In this document: piece after piece, positions 16,405-23,048 of the stretch | Position numbering within the stretch: the first letter of the stretch is position 1 | Layout: every line of letters starts with the position of its first letter | Source of the DNA: a virus | Virus record (IMG/VR): IMGVR_UViG_3300023116_004433 | Coordinates: 1 to 32,241 of that record | Strand: one strand, 5' to 3' | DNA: 32,241 bases | The notes under the pieces: model-generated | Database searches by the model: none | Told to the model about the DNA's origin: nothing | Seen by the model: only the letters and a program-made list of their open reading frames with translations | Position numbers and translations under genes: made by a program

Positions 16405-17744
16405 TAAATCATCTTTCTTATTGCTTGATATAAGTCATCGTCAACAATACTAAAATTAGTATTGCGCTGTCTGTCCCATACTTCAGTCATCTTAACAAAG
16501 TCTGTTAGATTTTCTTTCCAGTTGTCCAACTGTTCTTGGTCCAAATAACCAATGATACCATCTACACTGTTTTTGATAAGCCAACTCTTTTCATATAACA
16601 TACTACATTCGTTTTTGAATTCAATCAATCTATTTTTAGCATCTTGTCTCATTTCAACAGGCAAGTTTCTAACATCTAAATAGTTAGGATGTGTGTTAAT
16701 CAGTATGTCAACTCCTATGTGTTTCCAGTCGCTATCTGAATAGTATTCGTTTGTAAGATCATTTGCTAGATACAATATCTCGTGTATACGATTTAGATTA
16801 TAGATTTGCAGTACAGGAGTAATATTACTGTTTACATTTGGCAAATCCAGCATACTGCGATAGTTACGTTGAATAATATCCCAACTCTTTGTGCCTCTGA
16901 TGAATTCATTTACAACACCAACACCATCTAAACTTGCATTGAGATCAACACTTTCAAATTTGCTGATACTGTCCAAAAACTTTTGATTTGCGTTTGTGCA
17001 GTTTGTGTTCATAAACACATTGATGTGACTACTGTGTCCTTGTTCTGCTGCTAGATTCAAAAACTCCATGTTGTTTTTGATCATAGTAGGCTCACCACCA
17101 GTCATGTAAACTTTTCTTAGATTAGGCATCCATTCGTAAATGTTATCCCAAAAATCATCAGCATCAAACTTTTCTCTATACTCAGTACTGTTGATCCAGT
17201 CTGGGCGTTTGCCATATGTTTTTTCTTGGATGCGAGTATAATCTTCTTCTACATCTGTTAGTTTGGAATCTTCTTTGGCAATAGTACTACTGTTAAAACT
17301 GTTGCACATTCTACAACTGAGGTTACACAAGTTGCCTAATCGCAAATCCAAGTACAACGGATCGTGTTCTTCCAATGCAAAATCATTAGCATAGCTAGCT
17401 TCTATACGTTCATGAATAGCTTCTTCACCAATTCGGCGTTCCCACTCGTCATTGTGCATTTGCCTAAAACTTTTTTTGCCGACTTCTTCTTGCAAGTAAC
17501 AGTGCTTACAACTTTCAACACGCTCACCTTGCAACATTGCCATGCGAATGTCACGCATGTCTTTGCCGTTCCATGCTTCTTTTAGTGTTGTTTTGCTGAT
17601 GTCTAATATTTTACCGTCGTCGCCTCTGAGCACACTGGGTTTTGCGATACAGCAAAAATCAATGCTACCGCTGGTATTAACCATCATACTTAACCAAGGG
17701 TAAACACAAAATGTTTCCCCGTAAATTTCATCCCATTCAGCCAA
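16404..17744 (-). CDS. Twitch-domain radical SAM enzyme (paralogue)
   Basis: The 446-aa protein has the same layout as its downstream neighbour. FCVYPWLSMMVNTSG, C31/C32, EAWNG and CKHCYLQEE (C79, C82) form the auxiliary cluster domain. LDLRLGNLCNLSCRMC (C140, C144, C147) is the SAM cluster site, and YMTGGEPTMIKN (213-224) is the SAM amino-group motif. The start is a TTG at 17742-17744, overlapping the glycosyltransferase stop by 8 bases, with a GGA-type ribosome site about 8 bases before it. No in-frame ATG occurs before the essential N-terminal cysteine, so the TTG is needed. Compared with its paralogue it carries a longer insert between the cluster motif and GGEP. The substrate is unknown. 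Confidence 0.92.
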   Translation of the reverse strand: MAEWDEIYGETFCVYPWLSMMVNTSGSIDFCCIAKPSVLRGDDGKILDISKTTLKEAWNGKDMRDIRMAMLQGERVESCKHCYLQEEVGKKSFRQMHNDEWERRIGEEAIHERIEASYANDFALEEHDPLYLDLRLGNLCNLSCRMCNSFNSSTIAKEDSKLTDVEEDYTRIQEKTYGKRPDWINSTEYREKFDADDFWDNIYEWMPNLRKVYMTGGEPTMIKNNMEFLNLAAEQGHSSHINVFMNTNCTNANQKFLDSISKFESVDLNASLDGVGVVNEFIRGTKSWDIIQRNYRSMLDLPNVNSNITPVLQIYNLNRIHEILYLANDLTNEYYSDSDWKHIGVDILINTHPNYLDVRNLPVEMRQDAKNRLIEFKNECSMLYEKSWLIKNSVDGIIGYLDQEQLDNWKENLTDFVKMTEVWDRQRNTNFSIVDDDLYQAIRKMI

Positions 17745-18717
17745 TTGAATCTTCCACTTGGTCTTCTCTTACCATTGCACCCAGTCTTGCTGGATTTTTG
17801 TAAACTCTTTTAAAGAACTTACTACCGCTTTTTCCCAAGTCACTGATTTCTAAGTCTAGTATACCTTTGATCTCTTCTCCAAGTTCAACTGTTTTAGCTT
17901 TGAGTTTATCGTAGTCCCACATCATTCCAGTGTTGACACACATTTCAGTACCGCCTTCGAACTCAGGAAACAGTTCTTCTTTGAAGTAATTGCTGAGCCA
18001 ATCAAAGTCACGTACATTTTTCCAATCCCAACTGTGACGATCAATATTTGTCATTTTAGCACCAAGTCTAGCACCATAAACTGCCCAAAGACCATTGGTA
18101 ACATCTTCGCCTACACTCATCCAAACCAACAAACGTTTGTAGTTTTCATGATGAATTTTTTTAAGTTCTTTTGGATCAACTACATCACCGCCTTCTAATC
18201 CCATCTTAACGCCTTCACGGAACCCAGCCCGCCATGCTTGTAGAGGCGAACCATTGTTCATCACATCACAGTATACATTGTTCATTTGTACATAGTGAAT
18301 GTTCCAGCAAAAATCTACTTGAGCACGTTTATCACTTTCAGGTGCTGCTTCATGTGTACGCATACGCTCAACAACATGTTTAGGCCAACATTTGATACCA
18401 CCATTGCCATACACCAATCCGTTGATTGTGTTTTTACCTGCCCAACTTATAACATCGTCTTGTCTTATACGATCCATATCAACTTCAATATTGAAAAAAT
18501 CTTCTCTGACAATATTGTCTGCATCAATGGTCACAAATCTGTCAGTTTCACTGAGTTCTGCAGCGGCCTTGTGTGCTGCATCACTGCCCCATACTCCGTG
18601 ACTGCGTTTAGCCCAAGGGCATTTTTCTAATAGATCATTGTAATTGTGTTCAGCATTAGGCTCGTCATAACTGATAAAAACAATGTCAAATTCATTTATT
18701 GGTACTAGGTTAGACAT
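17737..18717 (-). CDS. Glycosyltransferase-like protein with DxD motif
   Basis: The 326-aa protein opens with FDIVFISYDEPNAEHNYNDL, then CPWAKRSHGVWGSDAAHKAA, then RFVTIDADNIV (60-70). The last has the acidic DAD triplet (65-67) used by GT-A glycosyltransferases to hold the metal and nucleotide sugar. This family resembles glycosyltransferase-like proteins that I recall from marine T4-like phages. The C-terminal half contains many Trp and Asp residues and no membrane segment. It overlaps the upstream duplicated-domain gene by 8 bases and the downstream radical SAM gene by 8. A nucleotide-sugar-dependent transfer is likely. The acceptor could be a host glycan, a lipid carrier, a virion protein or modified DNA. 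Confidence 0.8.
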   Translation of the reverse strand: MSNLVPINEFDIVFISYDEPNAEHNYNDLLEKCPWAKRSHGVWGSDAAHKAAAELSETDRFVTIDADNIVREDFFNIEVDMDRIRQDDVISWAGKNTINGLVYGNGGIKCWPKHVVERMRTHEAAPESDKRAQVDFCWNIHYVQMNNVYCDVMNNGSPLQAWRAGFREGVKMGLEGGDVVDPKELKKIHHENYKRLLVWMSVGEDVTNGLWAVYGARLGAKMTNIDRHSWDWKNVRDFDWLSNYFKEELFPEFEGGTEMCVNTGMMWDYDKLKAKTVELGEEIKGILDLEISDLGKSGSKFFKRVYKNPARLGAMVREDQVEDSIG

Positions 18718-19720
18718 TTAATAAGTCCTCTTCGATTATGTCAAATGTGATATTTCTATTATCACCAACTGCTATAAAGTTACAGTTTTCTAAGTTACTA
18801 TTTGTTGTAAGATAGAATTCATTGTTAAACCCTACATCAGTTATTGGGATATGCAATGGTTCCATCAATTGATTTGGATTGTTTTTCTTAACCACATACA
18901 GTTTTAAGTTTGTGTAAATTCTATGTTCATGCGGATTTAAGAAATTGCTTTTTAACCAGTAGTGTTCATCACGTTTGATAATAGTAAACGTAGTGTTCAC
19001 TTCTTGTTGTTTTTTACTTATCACAAGTTCATTTCTGCGTTTATCGCCTCGACTTGTAAAGTCAGCATTTACAAAATGACTTTTACGTTTTATACCATAG
19101 TTTTTGAAAATCTTTTTAGTTAGTATGTTTACTTCGCCTAGTCCGCAAACATTGCGCACATCACTTAGATCATACATAACAAAACCTTTTACGATCAGTT
19201 CTGCTGGATCAAGTTCTACAGTGTCTATCAGAAAGTTAGGATCGTTTTCTTTAATGAGATACAGTACAATCTTATCGTACTTTCCACCTTTTTCAGGGTT
19301 AATACTAACATCTCTAAACTGCCTTTTACCTGTCATTTTGTACAGTGTTTCTTGGCTAAAGTTTACTTCCATCTTCCAACTGTTGATGTAAAAAACAATG
19401 TTAACATCACTTTGTTTATCTGTAACAGGAACACTTGTTAAAAAGTTTTCACTGTCTCTGATACGCAGTACATCACCTCTTTTAATAAGTTTGTATCCTT
19501 CACTCAGTTCAACAACTGAATACTTTTTAGGATCTACAACACCCATTAAAATTTGTCTAGCATCTTCATCTTCTGTTTTAAGATAAGGATGACGTATACG
19601 TTCCTTGGGCTTATTGGTTACAGTAATAATGTCGCCTGTTTCTTCATCGAAGTACACGCACCATTTTACTTTACGTTTAGCCTCTTTCTTGTCTTTCAGT
19701 AAGACGGGTTCTAAAGACAT
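18710..19720 (-). CDS. Unknown protein with an internal duplication
   Basis: I cannot name this 336-aa protein. It contains two related segments about 121 residues apart: LYLIKENDPNFLIDTVEL (153-170) and LYVVKKNNPNQLMEPLHI (274-291). Each is preceded by a beta-rich stretch and followed by a strand with an aromatic residue, so the protein probably has two copies of a small beta domain. The N-terminus (KVKWCVYFDEETGDIITVTN) looks like an additional beta hairpin. Such beta-rich proteins are common among virion proteins, and it may be a virion protein lodged among glycosyltransferase genes or an acceptor for them. Its ATG lies 44 bases inside the end of the upstream glycosyltransferase gene, an unusually long overlap. 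No catalytic motif is visible. Confidence 0.78.
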   Translation of the reverse strand: MSLEPVLLKDKKEAKRKVKWCVYFDEETGDIITVTNKPKERIRHPYLKTEDEDARQILMGVVDPKKYSVVELSEGYKLIKRGDVLRIRDSENFLTSVPVTDKQSDVNIVFYINSWKMEVNFSQETLYKMTGKRQFRDVSINPEKGGKYDKIVLYLIKENDPNFLIDTVELDPAELIVKGFVMYDLSDVRNVCGLGEVNILTKKIFKNYGIKRKSHFVNADFTSRGDKRRNELVISKKQQEVNTTFTIIKRDEHYWLKSNFLNPHEHRIYTNLKLYVVKKNNPNQLMEPLHIPITDVGFNNEFYLTTNSNLENCNFIAVGDNRNITFDIIEEDLLNV

Positions 19721-20546
19721 CTATTACTCTTTGATTTAAAAAATTTTCATCGCTGTAATGGATAATTCCATTATTCATCACGCTGTTTTCAATTTGTATT
19801 TTACCGTTATCACTGATCCAGACGTTCAATAGATCAGTCCAGCCTTCTGGCATTTCTTCGTGCCACACTCCTTGATTCTGTGTGTTAATATCATAATGAT
19901 TTCCTAGAAAATACTTAACTTCGTCTTCCATGTCAACACAATGCGTTATCAAGTTACACAGTATATTTTTGTTAAATGATTCTGGCTTTTTTTCTGTAAA
20001 AAATTTGTTATAAACACTGCGCCAATTTTGCATCACAGGGTCTGCCATTTTAAACCATTCTGCTGCTTCTTTTGTTTCACTGCGCCAATAAATCATGTTG
20101 TTGTAATTTTTAGGCAATTTATATGCATCTTCGAAATCAAACTTAGGCCAAGGAGCAGCTGGTAAATTTCTAAATGTAAACGCATTACCGGGCATAGCAA
20201 TATCGTAACTTTCTAAACTTTCCCAAAGATCGTCAACGTCAACGTTGTGTAATATTGTATCAGCATCTAAATAAATTGTGCGCTCAAAAGGAGTACAATG
20301 ATACAACTGCCAAAGATTCATGCCATGAAAGCCATCTTTGTATGCTGTATTACCGTATGGTAGTTCAACAATATAATCAAATGCATGATGGTATTCTTCA
20401 GGAACAGTGTCGCTTTTTTCTTGGTCAACTACAAGGCAAAATTCTGCTTCAGGATCTGACAATTTCAAACTTAGTGCAAGTCCGTAACAGTATTTGATTC
20501 TATCTTTTTCAGTGTTGATCCCTAGTGAAATAAATCCTCTATTCAT
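19677..20546 (-). CDS. Glycosyltransferase, GT-A/GT8-like with DxD motif
   Basis: The 289-aa protein has an N-terminal strand GFISLGINTEKDRIKYCYGLA and then FCLVVDQ. It also has TPFERTIYLDADTILH (85-100), with the metal-binding DAD triplet at 94-96, and later DIAMPG. This order is that of GT8-like nucleotide-sugar transferases. It is paralogous to the gene just upstream, which has the matching TPFERTLLIDTDFLV phrase. The ATG overlaps the upstream stop by 4 bases. It has no signal peptide or membrane span, so it should act in the infected cell's cytoplasm. The sugar donor and acceptor are unknown. It runs 44 bases into the gene of the duplicated-domain protein. Confidence 0.85.
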   Translation of the reverse strand: MNRGFISLGINTEKDRIKYCYGLALSLKLSDPEAEFCLVVDQEKSDTVPEEYHHAFDYIVELPYGNTAYKDGFHGMNLWQLYHCTPFERTIYLDADTILHNVDVDDLWESLESYDIAMPGNAFTFRNLPAAPWPKFDFEDAYKLPKNYNNMIYWRSETKEAAEWFKMADPVMQNWRSVYNKFFTEKKPESFNKNILCNLITHCVDMEDEVKYFLGNHYDINTQNQGVWHEEMPEGWTDLLNVWISDNGKIQIENSVMNNGIIHYSDENFLNQRVIDVFRTRLTERQERG

Positions 20547-21460
20547 GAAGTTGCTCCTTCAAAACTCTGTCTGATAAAATCAATTTGTCTATCAAATGCA
20601 CGTTTATTCATAAGATGTAAATTATCTCCACTGTACTTCATAAGTATGTTTTTCCATGGTTCTTGTCTATTGTGTTTTAAAAATATAACGTCATCTAAAT
20701 TGTTAAACTTAACAATGTCATCTTTTTGATCCATGTTCAATAAAGGTGTACCTAAAAAGTCATGTACAAAATCGTCGTTGTTTAATCCATTGAACAAGTG
20801 TGCAGCGATACTTACACAAAAGTCTGTTCTAAACAGTGCTGGTGGGAATTGATACAACAAACTGTAGTATTCCCAATTGTCTTTTACATGTGCCCATATA
20901 TCAAAGAACAATTTACTAAGAGGACTTTGATCAAAATAAACCACTGTACTCCACCAATGATTGATTCCACTGGTGTTCAGTGTTACTTCACTTTGATAAG
21001 GTATTTCGCCACCCAAGTATTCTGCATATCTATGCAATCCAACTTCGAAATCACTATCAAACACATAGTCATAAAAATCATTCATAACTAAGAAATCTGT
21101 ATCGATCAATAGTGTGCGTTCAAACGGTGTGTTATTAAATACTCGGTGTTTATTAGTGTTTGTAAATTTTGCATTAAAATCAGTCCACGGACTATCGTGA
21201 TGATTTCGTATGTTTCTATCTGCTTCACTACCTGGATCGTCGATAACAACATAATCAAATACAGCATCAACATTTTTTTCGCCAATGCTTTGTTTCATCC
21301 AGCCATACGAACCATCGTCAGTTATTAAAGCTACTTGATTGTTTTTCATATTTCGTTTAACAAACTGAGCACATACATAAGCAAACTTTACATAATCCAA
21401 CTGTTCGTTGTTGTAGGCAAACATACATATACCATTGCCTTTTTTAAGTGTCTTTGCCAT
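20543..21460 (-). CDS. Glycosyltransferase, GT-A-like with DxD motif (paralogue)
   Basis: The 305-aa protein has an opening strand ICMFAYNNEQLDYVKFAYVC, then ALITDDGS (44-51), then TPFERTLLIDTDFLV (111-125), with the DTD triplet at 120-122. It is recognisably related to the protein of the next gene, which shares the TPFERT-x-x-x-D-x-D phrase. The pair likely arose by duplication and may add two sugars in sequence. The ATG overlaps the stop of the small upstream gene by one base (TAATG). The family is firm at the level of GT-A fold glycosyltransferases, and the specificity is unknown. It is the first enzyme gene of the long coupled cassette after the promoter at about 21.85 kb. Confidence 0.82.
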   Translation of the reverse strand: MAKTLKKGNGICMFAYNNEQLDYVKFAYVCAQFVKRNMKNNQVALITDDGSYGWMKQSIGEKNVDAVFDYVVIDDPGSEADRNIRNHHDSPWTDFNAKFTNTNKHRVFNNTPFERTLLIDTDFLVMNDFYDYVFDSDFEVGLHRYAEYLGGEIPYQSEVTLNTSGINHWWSTVVYFDQSPLSKLFFDIWAHVKDNWEYYSLLYQFPPALFRTDFCVSIAAHLFNGLNNDDFVHDFLGTPLLNMDQKDDIVKFNNLDDVIFLKHNRQEPWKNILMKYSGDNLHLMNKRAFDRQIDFIRQSFEGATS

Positions 21461-21807
21461 TACCAGTCCATTAAACTTTTAATATTTCTTGCTTTTTTAA
21501 TTTTATCCAACTGAACTTTGTATTCATTAGCTGCTTCTGTATAAGAACTCAACAGTGTATCTAACAAATCATTCAAATCTTCAATTTCAATGGGGTTTTC
21601 TTTAGTATCTAAAATAATACTAGATTCTTTACCACTATCTATTAATGCCTTAACAAAAGAAATAGTTTGTGGATTTGCGTGGAATACTCCGCTTTTATAG
21701 TGTATTGTGGTTAGTACTGACATACGTTGTCGTACTGTTCTCTTCTGGTTACTCAAAGTAATTCGATAGTTTGCGAATTCTAGAGCACGTTCGAGTCTCT
21801 CATCCAT
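21460..21807 (-). CDS. Small conserved-type phage protein, unknown function
   Basis: This 115-aa protein is not recognised by function. It is charged and mostly helical by eye: an N-terminal helix MDERLERALEFANYR, a polar middle with a short strand segment, and a C-terminal amphipathic helix ending in a basic cluster (KIKKARN) and LMDW. It is the first gene after the promoter in the 59-base gap, with AGGAG (21816-21820) 8 bases before its ATG. It is transcribed with the glycosyltransferases, and its stop overlaps the next start. The opening resembles small proteins I recall near tail genes of marine T4-like phages, which suggests a virion or assembly role, but this is weak. It could also be a regulator of the cassette. 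Confidence 0.75.
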   Translation of the reverse strand: MDERLERALEFANYRITLSNQKRTVRQRMSVLTTIHYKSGVFHANPQTISFVKALIDSGKESSIILDTKENPIEIEDLNDLLDTLLSSYTEAANEYKVQLDKIKKARNIKSLMDW

Positions 21808-21815
21808 ACGAGTTT

Positions 21816-21820
21816 CTCCT
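21816..21820 (-). promoter_or_regulatory. Ribosome binding site of the first cassette gene
   Basis: AGGAG on the minus strand lies 8 bases before the ATG at 21805-21807. It is one of the strongest ribosome sites seen in the window. Confidence 0.7.
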
Positions 21821-21833
21821 ATAATTATATGCT

Positions 21834-21863
21834 ACTATAACTTATTTATGTAGGGTTTGTCAA
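21834..21863 (-). promoter_or_regulatory. Sigma70-like promoter for the biosynthetic cassette
   Basis: On the minus strand a perfect TTGACA (21858-21863) is followed after 18 bases by TATAGT (21834-21839), a good -35/-10 pair in the only gap upstream of the 25-gene run. Transcription would start about 10 bases before the ribosome site of the 115-aa gene. A T4-late-like CATAAATA (within 21842-21850) lies in the spacer, so the site could serve both host sigma70 (early) and the phage late sigma factor. Which is used cannot be told from sequence. Confidence 0.6.
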
Positions 21864-21878
21864 CGATTAAAAATCGTT
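21862..21878. repeat. Perfect 7-base palindrome overlapping a stop codon and a -35 box
   Basis: AACGATT-AAA-AATCGTT (plus strand) can form a 7-pair hairpin with a 3-base loop in RNA of either strand. It covers the stop codon of the 393-aa structural gene (21867-21869) and touches the TTGACA -35 box. No run of U follows, so it is not a clear intrinsic terminator. It could be a weak terminator, an RNA-end protector, or an operator at the promoter. Confidence 0.5.
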
Positions 21879-23048
21879 TGGACTTGTTAAATTATCGAGA
21901 ATTGTTAACACAGGATCTGGACTAACATCAAATGTTGCTCCGCCTTGTGTGATTACATCTGGCATCAAATAGCTGCATGATGCAGCAATGCTACCGTCGA
22001 TAAAATTGTAGTGTTGACTATCATCAAGTATAAACTTCAGATGCACATCAGCACCGTTGTTAGCATACTTTCCATAAATTCTAAACTTCAATTGCTGATA
22101 GCTGCTATAAATGCTGTATGCACTAGCATATACACTGTTGCTGTATGTACCGCCTATTATAGCAGGATCTGCCCATTGATACCAAGTGCCCGGACCTTGT
22201 ATGTATCCGTATGCTGTACCGTATCCGTATCCATATCCATATCCATATGATCCTACTTGTCTACTCAGTGTAACACCACTACTAGTAAACAACAAACCTT
22301 CATCTGGCGTTCCGGCATCACTACCATCGCCAAAATATTCTGTTAGATCGTAGAAACCTTTACCTTCACTAGTGCCAAGTGTAATTGAATTACTCTGAAA
22401 GAAGTTATCCCATGTCATGTTTAGCACACCCATTTCATTGATAACATCTGCCCAGTTGTAATATCCAGCAGTTGAACCGTTAGTCATCTCTAACGCAAGG
22501 CGTACTTGTCCACCGCCGTTAAAGAAATATCTCGCATCGTTATAACTGTTCCAACTCCACACATGTTCGCCTATTAGTCTGTTATCCCAAAGTGCGCTTC
22601 TAGTATATGGTCCGCCACTAGTTGGTGTCGCAGGCAATGCACTAGCATCAGCTGGATCAACTGTAGCGTGATTATTGTTTACAAGTATTGTGTTTGTAAA
22701 TTTGTTTTCAATTAAATTTAAATCTTCTGCACGTATCGGTGTTTGTGCTGTTACGTCTGTTCTATTAACAGGTGTTGCAAATACCAATACACTGTCAGTT
22801 ACATCAATGTGATTAATACTTACATTTGTACGTTCTACTAGGTCTTGTAATCTTTCCGCAGTAATTAGTGTGCCAGGACTTAAATTATCAGTGACATTGA
22901 TTGCACCCCACCCGTACTTGTGAGTGTCTTTTCTATTAACATCCGTCACAGCCGCAGAAGGATATTTGTCACCGAAGACTAAATTTACATCTTCCGCTAC
23001 TGTGTTATAATGTGTGGCTTCTGCTAACTGGCCCACGTTCTGCGGCAT
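21867..23048 (-). CDS. Virion structural-type protein with a Gly-Tyr run
   Basis: The 393-aa protein has an N-terminal region rich in short helices and strands (VGQLAEATHYNTVAEDVNLV and LSPGTLITAERLQDLVERTN). A Ser/Thr/Gly/Asn-rich beta-type body follows, and a striking run GSYGYGYGYGYGTAYGY sits at 266-282. The composition, the absence of catalytic motifs and the location directly after a tail-type gene indicate a virion protein, possibly at the neck or tail tip or a fibre. The Gly-Tyr run is encoded by five 6-base repeats and may be flexible or adhesive. The start overlaps the previous stop by one base (TAATG) with GGAG upstream. It is the last gene before the cassette promoter. The exact virion part is not identified. 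Confidence 0.78.
   Translation of the reverse strand: MPQNVGQLAEATHYNTVAEDVNLVFGDKYPSAAVTDVNRKDTHKYGWGAINVTDNLSPGTLITAERLQDLVERTNVSINHIDVTDSVLVFATPVNRTDVTAQTPIRAEDLNLIENKFTNTILVNNNHATVDPADASALPATPTSGGPYTRSALWDNRLIGEHVWSWNSYNDARYFFNGGGQVRLALEMTNGSTAGYYNWADVINEMGVLNMTWDNFFQSNSITLGTSEGKGFYDLTEYFGDGSDAGTPDEGLLFTSSGVTLSRQVGSYGYGYGYGYGTAYGYIQGPGTWYQWADPAIIGGTYSNSVYASAYSIYSSYQQLKFRIYGKYANNGADVHLKFILDDSQHYNFIDGSIAASCSYLMPDVITQGGATFDVSPDPVLTILDNLTSPNDF
22219..22248. repeat. Five tandem 6-base repeats inside a structural gene
   Basis: The plus strand reads ccgtat twice and then ccatat three times, 30 bases in all. On the coding strand this is (ATAYGG)5, encoding alternating Gly-Tyr. Such short in-frame repeats can gain or lose units by slippage without breaking the frame. 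Confidence 0.8.

Noticed and set aside
170-21460. A RiPP (modified peptide) cluster, suggested by the SPASM/twitch enzymes
   Set aside because: No intergenic room or small precursor gene with a leader/core layout is present, and no RRE-type domain was recognised. It remains possible only if a larger protein is the substrate.
21862-21878. Intrinsic terminator after the 393-aa structural gene
   Set aside because: The inverted repeat is perfect, but only AT-rich 7 pairs, and no U run follows on the minus strand. The next bases are the TTGACA promoter box.
22219-22248. CRISPR-like or regulatory tandem repeat
   Set aside because: The repeats have no spacers and stay in frame inside a structural gene, where they encode Gly-Tyr.
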